Assembly: GCA_964458645.1 (NCBI GenBank)
Contig: CAYWJU010000010.1
Span: 1-60,972 of the forward strand
Source: DAORHV01 sp964458645
GTDB taxonomy: Bacteria > Patescibacteriota > Gracilibacteria > Peribacterales > Peribacteraceae
Reading direction: 5' to 3'
DNA: 60,972 nt
Shown here piece by piece: positions 17,364 to 25,120 of the stretch. Every line of letters begins with the position of its first letter. The stretch's first letter is position 1. Under the pieces are notes generated by a model. That model was not told where the DNA came from. It was given only the letters and a program-made list of their open reading frames with translations, and did no database searches. The position numbers were made by a program, and so were the translations under genes.

Positions 17364-17849
17364 ATGCAAGCTCACCTCCGCTCCACTCGGCTCGCCCCAA
17401 AGAAAGCCAACTTGATGGCCCAAATGGTCCGCGGTCTCTCTGTACCCGACGCCATGGAACTGCTGCGCAACACCAGCAAGAAAAGCGCGCGTCTGTTCGA
17501 GGGCGTCCTTCGTTCCGCAATTGCCAACGCTCAACATAACTACAAGCAAGATCCTCAGACCATGGTCCTGAAGACCGTCATGGTCAACAAGGGAATGTAT
17601 TACCGCCGCGGAACTCCCATGGCTCGCGGTCGCGTTCGCCCGCTCCAGAAGTTCCTCTGCCACATCACCATCGAGCTCGGTTACCCGGAAATGCCGGGAG
17701 TGAAGACCAAGGTCAAGAAGGCCGACAAAACCGCTTCCAAAGCAGCAAAGAATCCGGTACAAGATGCAGGCTCCGCGCCCAAGGCAGCAGCAAAGCCAGC
17801 CGCTAAGAAAGCTACGAAACCTTCCGCTTCCTCTTCCAAAGCCTCCTAA
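17364..17849 (+). CDS. rplV: 50S ribosomal protein L22
   Basis: L22, whose beta-hairpin lines the exit tunnel, 161 aa. Family blocks: STRLAPKKANLMAQMVRG near the start and YYRRGTPMARGRVRPLQK in the hairpin. The core ends near residue 115. A tail of about 45 residues follows, containing KTASKAAKNPVQDAG. Nearly the same peptide is found in the L29 tail, and the DNA is 84% identical over 44 bases. Confidence 0.97.
   Translation: MQAHLRSTRLAPKKANLMAQMVRGLSVPDAMELLRNTSKKSARLFEGVLRSAIANAQHNYKQDPQTMVLKTVMVNKGMYYRRGTPMARGRVRPLQKFLCHITIELGYPEMPGVKTKVKKADKTASKAAKNPVQDAGSAPKAAAKPAAKKATKPSASSSKAS
17727..17770 (+). repeat. 44-bp motif shared with rpmC (copy in rplV tail)
   Basis: Starts AAAACCGCTTCCAAAG and includes AAGAATCC and GTACAAGAT. 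Compared with 19207-19250 it shows 37 of 44 identities, in the same reading frame. It encodes KTASKxxKNPVQDxG. Confidence 0.7.
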
Positions 17850-17851
17850 CC

Positions 17852-18529
17852 ATGGGACAGAAAGTTAACCCCAACGGCTTCCGTATCGGAATGACGCACA
17901 CGTGGGATAGCACGTGGTTTGCCACCAAGAACAAGTACCGCCAGAACTTCTTGGACGACACGCGCATCCGCCGCCACCTGAACAAGAAGTTCAACGAGGC
18001 TGGTGTCAGTTCCATCGGTATCGAGCGCGGCAAGAAGGTCTCCGTGCTCATCAATAGCAGCAAGCCAGGTGTGATCATCGGCAAGCAGGGTGCTGCCATC
18101 GAGGATTTGCGCAAGGAACTGGAGAAGAAGTTTGGCGGTTCATTCGAAATCAACGTCCATGAAGTCCGCAATGCCGACGCCGACGCCATGTGTGTCGCCG
18201 AGAGCATCCAGGGACAGATCCAGCGCCGCATGCCCTATCGCCGCGCCTGCAAAATGGCCATGGAGAAGGCAATGCAGTCGGGTGCCATTGGTATCAAGAT
18301 CGGTGTATCAGGCCGTCTCAACGGTGCTGAAATCGCACGCACCGACAGCTTCAAGGAAGGCAACGTGCCGCTCCAGACTCTTCGCGCCAACATTCAGTTC
18401 GCCACCCGCCACGCTGTCACCACCTACGGAACCATCGGTGTTCAGGTGTGGATCTACAAGGGAATGGTGTTCAAGAAAGTCCGCGACGTGAAGTCGCCAG
18501 CCCTGACCTCGCTCCCCCCTAACGCGTAA
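17852..18529 (+). CDS. rpsC: 30S ribosomal protein S3
   Basis: S3, at the mRNA entry site with helicase activity together with S4/S5, 225 aa. It begins MGQKVNPNGFRIGMTHTWDS. The KH domain is visible as KPGVIIGKQGAAIEDLRKEL (about residues 70-89) and the C-terminal domain has the GAIGIKIGVSGRLNGAEIAR block. Length is normal. ATG follows TCCTAACC, with only 2 bases from the rplV stop. Confidence 0.98.
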   Translation: MGQKVNPNGFRIGMTHTWDSTWFATKNKYRQNFLDDTRIRRHLNKKFNEAGVSSIGIERGKKVSVLINSSKPGVIIGKQGAAIEDLRKELEKKFGGSFEINVHEVRNADADAMCVAESIQGQIQRRMPYRRACKMAMEKAMQSGAIGIKIGVSGRLNGAEIARTDSFKEGNVPLQTLRANIQFATRHAVTTYGTIGVQVWIYKGMVFKKVRDVKSPALTSLPPNA

Positions 18530-18547
18530 TCGCGATTCCTCCTACCC

Positions 18548-18976
18548 ATGCTCCAGCCAGCTCGCACCAAATATCGGAAAATGCATCGCGGCCGCGGTCA
18601 GTTCGCCGGCAAGGCGACCCGCTGCGCAACGCTTGCATTCGGCAGCTACGGCCTGAAGTCCCAGGAGGCCGGTGAAATCAGCTCTCGCCAGCTCGAAGCA
18701 GCTCGTCGTGCCATGACGCACGAAGTCGCTCGCGGTGGCAAGATCTGGATCCGCATCTTCCCGCACAAGGCAATCACACGGAAGTCGCCAGAGGTGCCCA
18801 TGGGAGCCGGTAAGGGTGCAGTGGAGTTCTACGCAGCCGTCGTGAAGCCGGGAACCATTCTGTTTGAAATGGACGGCGTCCCCGAAGCTACCGCCAAAGA
18901 AGCCTTCCGCCTTGCTGCTCACAAGCTGCCGGTTGGTACCAAGTTTATCCTGAGCCATAAGAAGCACGCAGCATGA
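18548..18976 (+). CDS. rplP: 50S ribosomal protein L16
   Basis: L16, near the A-site tRNA, 142 aa. It begins MLQPARTKYRKMHRGR and contains GRGQFAGKATRCATLAFGSY and RIFPHKAITRKSPEVPMGAG, all typical. ATG follows TCCTCCTACCC. The stop overlaps the rpmC start (ATGA). Confidence 0.98.
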   Translation: MLQPARTKYRKMHRGRGQFAGKATRCATLAFGSYGLKSQEAGEISSRQLEAARRAMTHEVARGGKIWIRIFPHKAITRKSPEVPMGAGKGAVEFYAAVVKPGTILFEMDGVPEATAKEAFRLAAHKLPVGTKFILSHKKHAA

Positions 18977-19308
18977 AGTCCTCTATCGTCATCACCGAGC
19001 TGGAGCGCATGTCTCCTGTTGAATTGGAACGCGAGCTTCGCCTGAAGCGTGCCGAGGCCGCTGGCCAGCGCATGGATCTGGAAATGCAGAAGAGCAAGGA
19101 CAGCGCCAAGTACAAGACGCTGCGCAAGGATATCGCCCGCATGAGCATGGTCTTGCACAAGCTGACCAAGGCTACGAAGGGTAAGAAAAGCGCCACAACT
19201 CCCGTCAAAACCGCTTCCAAAGTTGAGAAGAATCCTGTACAAGATTCCGGCCCTGTAAAAAAGAAGGCAGCCGCGAAGCCGAAGACCACCAAGAAGAAAA
19301 CCGCTTAA
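18973..19308 (+). CDS. rpmC: 50S ribosomal protein L29
   Basis: L29, at the tunnel exit, 111 aa compared with the usual 60-70. The core is ELERMSPVELERELRLKRAE followed by a helix that includes KTLRKDIARMSMVLHKL, the usual two-helix fold. From about residue 73 there is a Lys/Ala/Thr tail containing KTASKVEKNPVQDSG, almost the same as in the L22 tail. Translation is probably coupled to rplP through the ATGA overlap. Confidence 0.93.
   Translation: MKSSIVITELERMSPVELERELRLKRAEAAGQRMDLEMQKSKDSAKYKTLRKDIARMSMVLHKLTKATKGKKSATTPVKTASKVEKNPVQDSGPVKKKAAAKPKTTKKKTA
19207..19250 (+). repeat. 44-bp motif shared with rplV (copy in rpmC tail)
   Basis: 84% identical to 17727-17770. In this copy the core GAATCCTGTACAAGATTC (19229-19246) is almost a perfect palindrome (16 of 18), which recalls in-frame palindromic elements known in Rickettsia. 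Confidence 0.65.
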
Positions 19309-19332
19309 TTCCTCCAGATTCCCTTCACTCAC

Positions 19333-19671
19333 GTGCGTACCAAGACCGGACTCATCACATCGGCCAAAATGCAGAACACTGTCGTGGTGACCGTTCACCG
19401 CTACGTGATGCACGCCAAGTACGGCAAGCGCTACCGCGTCAGCAAGAAGTTCATGGCTGACACCAACGACATCAAGGGTCTGGCCATGGGTGACGAAGTC
19501 GTCATCACGGAGTGCCGCCCGTTGTCCAAGAACAAGTGCTTCAAAGTCACCGAGGTGAAGAAGAAGGCCATTGTCACCGCCAGCATCAAGGAAGAGGACG
19601 TGGAGAAGAACGTGAAGCGCGACCACCGCGACTCCCTCGCAGAAAAGCCAGTTTCCGCCGCTAACGCCTAA
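19333..19671 (+). CDS. rpsQ: 30S ribosomal protein S17
   Basis: S17, a primary 16S-binding protein, 112 aa. Family blocks: TKTGLITSAKMQNTVVVTVH, KYGKRYRVSKKFMADT, and GDEVVITECRPLSKNKCFKV. A GTG start at 19333 is used; it follows CTTCACTCAC and gives the expected N-terminus. A charged tail of about 25 residues follows the core. Confidence 0.96.
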   Translation: MRTKTGLITSAKMQNTVVVTVHRYVMHAKYGKRYRVSKKFMADTNDIKGLAMGDEVVITECRPLSKNKCFKVTEVKKKAIVTASIKEEDVEKNVKRDHRDSLAEKPVSAANA

Positions 19672-19674
19672 CCA

Positions 19675-20043
19675 ATGATCCAGGCTCAAACCATCCTCAA
19701 CGTTGCCGATAACACTGGTGCAAAGTCCTGCATGTGCATCAAGGTCCTCGGCGGAAGCAAGCGCCGTTACGCCGCCATTGGCGACGTGATCGTGGTTGCC
19801 ATTAAGACTGCCGCCTCACGCGGAACGGTGAAGAAGAAGGCCGTGGAACGCGCCGTCGTCGTCCGCACCAAGTTCGCTCTCAAGCGCAAGGACGGCAGCG
19901 CCATCCGCTTCGATGACAACGCTTGCGTCATCATCGATGCCAACATGGAACCCAAAGGAACTCGCGTCTTCGGCCCCGTGGCCCGCGAACTCCGTGCCGC
20001 CGGTTACCAGAAGATCATCTCTCAAGCTCCCGACGTTCTCTAA
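19675..20043 (+). CDS. rplN: 50S ribosomal protein L14
   Basis: L14, at the subunit interface, 122 aa, normal length. It begins MIQAQTILNVADNTGAKSCM and contains KVLGGSKRRYAAIGDVIVVA and MEPKGTRVFGPVARELR, all standard. The start lies three bases after the rpsQ stop. Confidence 0.98.
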   Translation: MIQAQTILNVADNTGAKSCMCIKVLGGSKRRYAAIGDVIVVAIKTAASRGTVKKKAVERAVVVRTKFALKRKDGSAIRFDDNACVIIDANMEPKGTRVFGPVARELRAAGYQKIISQAPDVL

Positions 20044-20049
20044 GCACCC

Positions 20050-20583
20050 ATGAAACTCTCTCAGGGCGATACCGTCCACATCACTACCGGCAAAGATAAG
20101 GGTAAGCGCGGTACCATCATCCGTGTCCTCAAGGATCAGAACCGGGTGATCGTCTCCGGCGTGAACATGGTTACCAAGCACGTGAAGAAGACCCCCAGCG
20201 AAGCTGGCAAGAAGCTGGTGTACGAGGGATCCATCTCCGCAAGCAACGTGATGATCGTCGACCCCAAGACCAACAAGCCCACTCGTGTCGGTTACAAGAC
20301 CGATGCTAAGGGCGTGAAGGGTCGTGTGTCCAAGGCCAGCGGCAGTCCGATCGGACGCACGAAGGTCGAGGCTCCGAAGAAGAAAGACGCTCCTGTCAGC
20401 ACCTCCAAAGCTCCGTCCAAGAAAGAAGCCGCAGAGGCTCCGGCCGGAAAGAAGTCTCCGTTCTGGAAGAAAATCGGCTTCGGCAGCGAAGCGATGGGAG
20501 GCGAGTCCAGCACAACCAAAGCAGAAACCGGACCGGCTAGCTCCGGCCCCGGCCACACCCGTTCCGCAGGCCGCGGCTCCTAA
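20050..20583 (+). CDS. rplX: 50S ribosomal protein L24 with long tail
   Basis: L24, an assembly initiator near the tunnel exit, 177 aa compared with the usual ~105. The KOW core is MKLSQGDTVHITTGKDKGKR and continues with GTIIRVLKDQNRVIVSGVNM; SASNVMIVDPKTNKPTRVGY follows. From about residue 100 there is a low-complexity tail rich in Lys, Ser, Ala and Pro, ending in Gly/Ser. ATG follows AGCACCC. The tail is likely disordered; its function is unknown. Confidence 0.96.
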   Translation: MKLSQGDTVHITTGKDKGKRGTIIRVLKDQNRVIVSGVNMVTKHVKKTPSEAGKKLVYEGSISASNVMIVDPKTNKPTRVGYKTDAKGVKGRVSKASGSPIGRTKVEAPKKKDAPVSTSKAPSKKEAAEAPAGKKSPFWKKIGFGSEAMGGESSTTKAETGPASSGPGHTRSAGRGS

Positions 20584-20592
20584 TCACCTCTC

Positions 20593-21186
20593 ATGGCTAC
20601 CGCCAAGACTTTCGTCCCCCTCCAGCAACGGCTCAAGACTGATATCGCCAAGTCCCTCATGGACGAACTCGGTATCAAGAACGTGAACGCTCTCCCGAAG
20701 ATCACGAAGGTGGTGCTGAACGTTGGTCTCAGCCAGAAGAAATATTCGGCAAAGGACATCCAGGCATTCATCGCCGACCAAATCGCCATCATTGCCTGCC
20801 AGCGGCCCTCTATCCGCCGCTCACGCATGTCCATCAGCAACTTCAACATCCGTGAGAACATGATCGTCGGTATGTCGGTCACGCTCCGCGGCAAGAACAT
20901 GTACAACTTCCTCGATCGCTTGATCGGTTACGCTCTGCCTCGCATCCGCGACTTCCGCGGTCTGAACCCGAAGCTGGACGGACGTGGCAACTTTGCCCTC
21001 GGCATCACCGATCAGTCGATCTTTCCCGAGTTGCCCGCCCCCGAAGCCAACAAGATCTTCGGTATGCAGATCCAGATCACAACCAATGCCGGCGACGACA
21101 AAAAGGGCATGGCACTGCTGAAATTGATCGGTCTGCCATTCCGAAAGCCTGCACGCGCCGCAGCAAGCGTTGAAAAAGCCAGCTAA
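20593..21186 (+). CDS. rplE: 50S ribosomal protein L5
   Basis: L5, which binds 5S rRNA and contacts the P-site tRNA, 197 aa. Family blocks: NALPKITKVVLNVGLSQ, RRSRMSISNFNIRENMIVGM, VTLRGKNMYNFLDRLI and PRIRDFRGLNPKLDGRGNFA. The C-terminus is slightly extended. ATG follows CACCTCTC. Confidence 0.98.
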   Translation: MATAKTFVPLQQRLKTDIAKSLMDELGIKNVNALPKITKVVLNVGLSQKKYSAKDIQAFIADQIAIIACQRPSIRRSRMSISNFNIRENMIVGMSVTLRGKNMYNFLDRLIGYALPRIRDFRGLNPKLDGRGNFALGITDQSIFPELPAPEANKIFGMQIQITTNAGDDKKGMALLKLIGLPFRKPARAAASVEKAS

Positions 21187-21236
21187 CTCCTGCATACTCT
21201 CAAGCCCTTCCTCCCACTCCTCGAGATTCCCCAACC

Positions 21237-21461
21237 ATGACCCGCCTCGCACTCGTCAACAGCCAGAAGAAAAAGCAAGCCGCCTACATGAAGGCGAAGG
21301 CCGCTGGGCTGAAGCCGAAATTCCCGACGCGGATCTACAACCGCTGCCAACTCTGCGACCGTCGTCACGGCTACATGCGTTTCTTCGGCGTCTGCCGCAT
21401 CTGCTTCCGCGAACTTGCCTGCAACGGCGAGATCCCGGGTCTCAAGAAATCTTCCTGGTAA
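21237..21461 (+). CDS. rpsN: 30S ribosomal protein S14 (zinc-binding type)
   Basis: S14, in the 30S head, 74 aa. Two CxxC pairs (RCQLCDRR and VCRICFRE), 15 residues apart, form the zinc ribbon of the short S14 form. The C-terminal NGEIPGLKKSSW is typical. The N-terminal part is about 10 residues longer than in most zinc-type S14. ATG follows GAGATTCCCCAACC. Confidence 0.97.
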   Translation: MTRLALVNSQKKKQAAYMKAKAAGLKPKFPTRIYNRCQLCDRRHGYMRFFGVCRICFRELACNGEIPGLKKSSW

Positions 21462-21471
21462 TCCCACACTC

Positions 21472-21858
21472 ATGTCATTCACTGACCCCATCGCCGATCT
21501 CCTTACGCGCATCCGCAATGCGCAGCACGGACGCCGTCCGGACTGCAAACTGTCGTGGTCCAAGATCAAGGAGTCCATCTGCAACATCCTGAAGGATCGC
21601 GGATACTTCGAATCCGTTGAAGTTATTGGCGAGGGATACCGCCGCGAATTGGTACTCACCTTCAACCAGGACAAGCTCTTCACGTCCATCAACCGCATCT
21701 CCACACCAGGTGGACGCCGTTACGTCGGAGCAGAAAGCCTGCGCAAAGTCCTGAAAGGAAACAGCTATGCCATCATCTCGACCAGCCAAGGCTTGCTCAC
21801 CGACAAAGAAGCACGCAAGCGCAAGATCGGCGGCGAGGTTCTCTGCACCTTCTCCTAA
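21472..21858 (+). CDS. rpsH: 30S ribosomal protein S8
   Basis: S8, a primary 16S-binding protein, 128 aa. It begins SFTDPIADLLTRIRNAQHGR, the standard start, and ends with SQGLLTDKEARKRKIGGEVL, the conserved C-terminal block. ATG 21472 follows CCCACACTC and gives the right N-terminus; a longer in-frame start would overlap rpsN. Confidence 0.98.
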   Translation: MSFTDPIADLLTRIRNAQHGRRPDCKLSWSKIKESICNILKDRGYFESVEVIGEGYRRELVLTFNQDKLFTSINRISTPGGRRYVGAESLRKVLKGNSYAIISTSQGLLTDKEARKRKIGGEVLCTFS

Positions 21859-21870
21859 GCCCCCACAATC

Positions 21871-22428
21871 ATGTCACGCATTGGTGCCAAACTCATCGAA
21901 ATCCCATCCGGCGTCACCGTCGAGGTGAAGGCAGGTGTGGTCCACGTCAAAAACACCAAGGGTGAGCTGACGTACAAGCTGCTGCCTGAGACGACGGCAG
22001 AAGTGAAGGACGGTAAAATCCTGGTAGGACGCACCGACGATTCCTCCGAAGCCAAGGCACGTCACGGTTTGGCCCGCAGCCTTCTCGCCAACATGGTGAA
22101 GGGTGCTGCAACCGGCCACGAGCGCAAGCTCGAGATCGTTGGTGTCGGTTACAAGGTTCAGCCCAAGGGCAAAATGCTCGTACTGAGCCTGGGCTTCTCT
22201 CACACTGTTGATTTCCCTCTTCCAGAAGGCATCGAAGCCGTTCAGGACGAGAAGAACAAAGCTCTTCTGACCATTAAGGGTATGGACAAGCAGTTGGTCG
22301 GCCAGGTTGCCGCTAACCTGCGCAGCCTCCGTCCGCCGGAGCCGTACAAGGGCAAGGGTATCCGCTACACAGACGAACACGTCCGCCGCAAGCCAGGCAA
22401 GGCCGCAGTTACCAAGGCCGCAGCCTAA
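21871..22428 (+). CDS. rplF: 50S ribosomal protein L6
   Basis: L6, near the GTPase centre, 185 aa. It begins MSRIGAKLIEIPSGVTVEV. The second domain shows LEIVGVGYKVQPKGKMLVLS and RPPEPYKGKGIRYTDEHVRR, both diagnostic. ATG follows CCCCCACAATC. Normal length. Confidence 0.98.
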   Translation: MSRIGAKLIEIPSGVTVEVKAGVVHVKNTKGELTYKLLPETTAEVKDGKILVGRTDDSSEAKARHGLARSLLANMVKGAATGHERKLEIVGVGYKVQPKGKMLVLSLGFSHTVDFPLPEGIEAVQDEKNKALLTIKGMDKQLVGQVAANLRSLRPPEPYKGKGIRYTDEHVRRKPGKAAVTKAAA

Positions 22429-22440
22429 TCCCCATCTCCC

Positions 22441-22788
22441 ATGAAAACCTCTAAATACGTCCGCCGATCGGCTCGCAAGCAACGCATTCGCGCCCGCGTG
22501 TCCGGAACCGCTGTTCGCCCGCGTCTTACGGTCTTCTGCTCGTTGACTTCGGTCTACGCTCAGCTGATCGACGACACGACAGGCAAGACGTTGGCCGCCG
22601 CCTCCTCCAAGGATGCCAAGTCCAAGAACAAGAACATCGAAACGGCCACCAAAGTCGGCGAGATCATCGGAAAGAAGGCCAAAGATGCCAAAATCACCGC
22701 CGTCGTGTTCGATCGCAACGGCCGCAAGTATCATGGCCGCGTGAAGGCCCTCGCCGAAGCCGCCCGCAAGAGCGGACTGACGTTCTAA
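22441..22788 (+). CDS. rplR: 50S ribosomal protein L18
   Basis: L18, which binds 5S rRNA with L5 and L25, 115 aa. Family blocks: RIRARVSGTAVRPRLTVFCS, SVYAQLIDDTTGKTLAAAS, and the C-terminal FDRNGRKYHGRVKALAEAAR. ATG follows CCCATCTCCC. Confidence 0.98.
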   Translation: MKTSKYVRRSARKQRIRARVSGTAVRPRLTVFCSLTSVYAQLIDDTTGKTLAAASSKDAKSKNKNIETATKVGEIIGKKAKDAKITAVVFDRNGRKYHGRVKALAEAARKSGLTF

Positions 22789-22813
22789 TCTCCCCATTCT
22801 GCAACCCGTACCT

Positions 22814-23497
22814 ATGGCCGCCAAGTCCTCTCAACCCGATCGCAAGCGCAATGACCGCCGCCGTGGTGGTCGTGAACCAAGCGAATTCGAAGATGCCACA
22901 CTCTCCATCGACCGCGTGACCCGCGTCGTGAAAGGTGGACGCCGCATGCGCTTCCGCGCAGTGGTCGTTCTTGGCAACAAGAAGGGCAAGGTGGGACTCG
23001 GAACGGGAAAGGCTACTGAGGTCCAGGCATCCGTTCAGAAGGCACAGCGTGCTGCACGCCGCGCCATGATCGTTGTTCCGATGAACGGCGACACCATCAC
23101 CCACCAGGTCGACATCAAGCACAAGGCAGCCAAGCTCCGCCTTATGCCCGCATCCAAGGGTACCGGTATCATCGCCGGAGGCCCGCTCCGCGTGATCCTC
23201 GATCTCGCAGGCGTGAAGGACGTGTTGGCCAAGCGCTTCGGTACCGGCAACAAGCTGGTTCAGGCTCAGGCCGCCATGCTTGCACTCAAGCGTCTGCGCC
23301 CCGGCCGCGCCAACTTCGCCGCCGCAGGAGCAGGTGTTCCGGTCGAGCCGGTCGTTACGGGTGGTTCCACGCTCAACAACAAAGACATCGGTCTGAAGGA
23401 CACTCCGGAACAGAACCTGAACGTGAAGACCGTCTCCAAGAGCGCCGTGGATGCCAAAGAGGCAGCTCGCAAGAAGATCGGCAGCGTCGAGGCGTAA
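22814..23497 (+). CDS. rpsE: 30S ribosomal protein S5
   Basis: S5, at the mRNA entrance, 227 aa. Family blocks: DRVTRVVKGGRRMRFRAVVV, GNKKGKVGLGTGKATEV, and the C-terminal GTGIIAGGPLRVILDLAGVK. A C-terminal tail of about 50 residues extends past the family's usual end. In most bacteria rpmD (L30) comes next; here a terminator follows directly. Absence of L30 is a known feature of the CPR. Confidence 0.98.
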   Translation: MAAKSSQPDRKRNDRRRGGREPSEFEDATLSIDRVTRVVKGGRRMRFRAVVVLGNKKGKVGLGTGKATEVQASVQKAQRAARRAMIVVPMNGDTITHQVDIKHKAAKLRLMPASKGTGIIAGGPLRVILDLAGVKDVLAKRFGTGNKLVQAQAAMLALKRLRPGRANFAAAGAGVPVEPVVTGGSTLNNKDIGLKDTPEQNLNVKTVSKSAVDAKEAARKKIGSVEA

Positions 23498-23518
23498 GCA
23501 TCTCCCTGAATTTGAAAC

Positions 23519-23541
23519 AAGGACCCGAGCGGGTCCTTTTT
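23519..23541 (+). terminator. Terminator of the S10/spc operon
   Basis: Arms AAGGACCC and GGGTCCTT around a GAGC loop, followed by five T. It lies 22 bases after the rpsE stop and ends the operon before rplO. Confidence 0.9.
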
Positions 23542-23573
23542 CGTAGTCTCGTAGGTTCCGCAGCAACTTGCTC

Positions 23574-23579
23574 TATACT
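23574..23579 (+). promoter_or_regulatory. -10 box of the DJ-1 gene (leaderless)
   Basis: TATACT, then exactly six bases, then ATG at 23586. Transcription would start at or next to the start codon. Confidence 0.55.
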
Positions 23580-23585
23580 CGGCGT

Positions 23586-24101
23586 ATGAAAGCAGCGCTC
23601 GTCGTCATCGCCAAGCAGGGATACCAAGACCTGGAATTGGATGCCACATTGAAAGCGCTCAAGAGCCAAGGCTTCGAAGTCACGCTCGCCAGCACGGTCG
23701 CAGGACCATGCGTTGGCAAGTTCGGCGGTACGCGCTTGGCAACCATGGCGCTGAAAGATGTAGATGTGCCGACCTACGATCGCGTGGCATTCATCGGTGG
23801 TCCCGGAGCCGTGCGTTTAGTGGAGAACGAAGACGCCTTGCGCATTGCTCGTGAAACAACCAAGGCCGGTATGGTGTTGGGTGCCATTTGCATTGCCCCT
23901 ACGATTCTCGCAAAGGCCGGTGTCTTGAAAGGGAAGCAGGCTACCGTCTGGGACGCCAAAGGCGAGCAGATCGCCATCCTGAAAGCAGCCGGAGCGCGCT
24001 ATACGGGTAACGAGGTGACCGTCGATGGTTTATTGGTAACGGGTAATGGGCCAAATGCGGCTGAAGAGTTTGGACGTACATTTGCAACGCTGGCGGGGTG
24101 A
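23586..24101 (+). CDS. DJ-1/PfpI family protein
   Basis: A cysteine-containing flavodoxin-like protein, 171 aa. Members act as deglycases, chaperones or peptidases. The N-terminal AALVVIAKQGYQDLELDATL has the conserved Glu, and the nucleophile elbow is GAICIAPTILAKAG with the Cys at about residue 99. The Cys is followed by Ile-Ala-Pro instead of the His-Gly of PfpI proteases, closer to DJ-1/YajL. ATG 23586 was chosen for the leaderless -10 box. The gene, with the ACT gene opposite, sits between rpsE and rplO, splitting the spc operon. Confidence 0.9.
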   Translation: MKAALVVIAKQGYQDLELDATLKALKSQGFEVTLASTVAGPCVGKFGGTRLATMALKDVDVPTYDRVAFIGGPGAVRLVENEDALRIARETTKAGMVLGAICIAPTILAKAGVLKGKQATVWDAKGEQIAILKAAGARYTGNEVTVDGLLVTGNGPNAAEEFGRTFATLAG

Positions 24102-24111
24102 GTGACGAAAT

Positions 24112-24187
24112 CCAAATTCTAAAATAACAAATCCAAAATGAATTCCATGGCTGTGTTTTGGATGTGAGATTTGGGATTTGTTGTTTT
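24112..24187. repeat. A+T-rich palindromic intergenic element, copy 1
   Basis: Contains AAATCCAAATTCTAAAATAA, AACAAATCCAAAA, then TTTTGGATGTGAGATTTGGG and ATTTGTT, giving inverted arms AACAAATCC/GGGATTTGTT. It resembles copy 2 at 26846-26914 in motif content and differs strongly in composition from the G+C-rich genes around it. Confidence 0.5.
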
Positions 24188-24188
24188 T

Positions 24189-24224
24189 AAAAACGAGGAG
24201 TCCAGACCGGAGCATCCTCGTTTT
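24189..24224. terminator. Bidirectional terminator between DJ-1 and ACT genes
   Basis: Arms AAAACGAGGA and TCCTCGTTTT around a 15-base loop. T-runs are present on both strands, so it can serve both convergent genes. Confidence 0.75.
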
Positions 24225-24238
24225 CATGTGCAGTCTGC

Positions 24239-24661
24239 TTATTTCGCCATAGCCAGAGCCGGCAGCGTGGAGGCGTTGGCTTTGCCGAAGACTTCCAAGC
24301 CTTTCTCGACGTTGTCTAACGACACATAGACCGTGGCCTCTTTGCCGCTGGTCGTGGAATAGATTTCCGCAATGTTCAGCTGGGCACCGGCGCACATTCT
24401 GGCAACCTGCGCGATGGCCCCCGGCTTATTCTTCAGCCTGAACGCCAGCAAGGTGGTGGTGGTTACGTCTCCGATCGGTTGCAGCATAATCTTCGCCGTC
24501 TCCGTATCGTCCACAACAAGATGCAGCACCGAGTGATCGGTTCCTTCCGTGCAAAACAGCGCCTCAATGTTCACATCGGCGGAGCGCAGCAAGTCGCAGA
24601 GCTTTGCCAGCATACCCGGGCCGTTTGGCAACGTGACGTTGATCTGGGTGGCGGTGGTCAT
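24239..24661 (-). CDS. Tandem ACT-domain protein
   Basis: A 140-aa protein of two ACT domains, small-molecule-binding regulatory modules often sensing amino acids. The first domain starts INVTLPNGPGMLAKLCDLLR (about residues 7-26), the second LLAFRLKNKPGAIAQVARMC (about residues 70-89), each with the Pro-Gly turn typical of the fold. No catalytic domain is attached. Start 24661 (MTTATQ) was chosen because the domain begins directly after it; an upstream in-frame ATG (24709) would add a Pro/Ser leader. Ligand and partner are unknown. Confidence 0.85.
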   Translation of the reverse strand: MTTATQINVTLPNGPGMLAKLCDLLRSADVNIEALFCTEGTDHSVLHLVVDDTETAKIMLQPIGDVTTTTLLAFRLKNKPGAIAQVARMCAGAQLNIAEIYSTTSGKEATVYVSLDNVEKGLEVFGKANASTLPALAMAK

Positions 24662-24709
24662 ACGAGTGGGGGAAGGAGGGAGATGTGGAGAAGATATTGT
24701 GCAAAGCAC

Positions 24710-25017
24710 CCCGGTTTGTGTGCGGGGCGGTTAGGTTGGGTGTGTGAGTTCACTTACGCACCAACGCCGCCCGTGCCCATAAGGGCGCGGAAGCTGAATG
24801 CCTTCGTAATGTGCGAACAAGTGAACATGTGCCTGCGGTCATTATGAGGATTTTTGCGTATTTGGCAAGAGCAAAAGAAAAGTACGGAGTTCATGGCTTG
24901 CAGATGGGCACCTTGAATTTTCCTCTGTCTGTAGCGCGTTCTTTGGTTCTCGAAATGGCCTCCAACCCGGCGTAGCATGGGATGTTTTGCCTTGCAGGTA
25001 TTCCGGCCAGTTTGCCC
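24710..25017. other. Structured intergenic region without a recognised gene
   Basis: No convincing reading frame. Bases 24725-24772 can form a hairpin (GGGCGG/CCGCCC outside, GGTTGG with its complement inside). A second hairpin follows directly at 24773-24789 (GTGCCC, ATAA, GGGCGC). No T-run follows. These could be leader structures or a small RNA; nothing known was recognised. Confidence 0.3.
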
Positions 25018-25046
25018 TTTACGGATAGCGTTTTTCTTCCTATCCT
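25018..25046 (+). promoter_or_regulatory. Promoter of rplO-secY
   Basis: TTTACG (25018-25023) and TATCCT (25041-25046) are spaced by 17 bases. A leader of about 70 nt would precede rplO. Confidence 0.5.
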
Positions 25047-25120
25047 ACATGCCCGTTGGATGCGCGAAGGCGCTTTTGCGCCGTTCGCTCCCGGGTTTAC
25101 TCTGTCTTCCCTCCTCCGTC

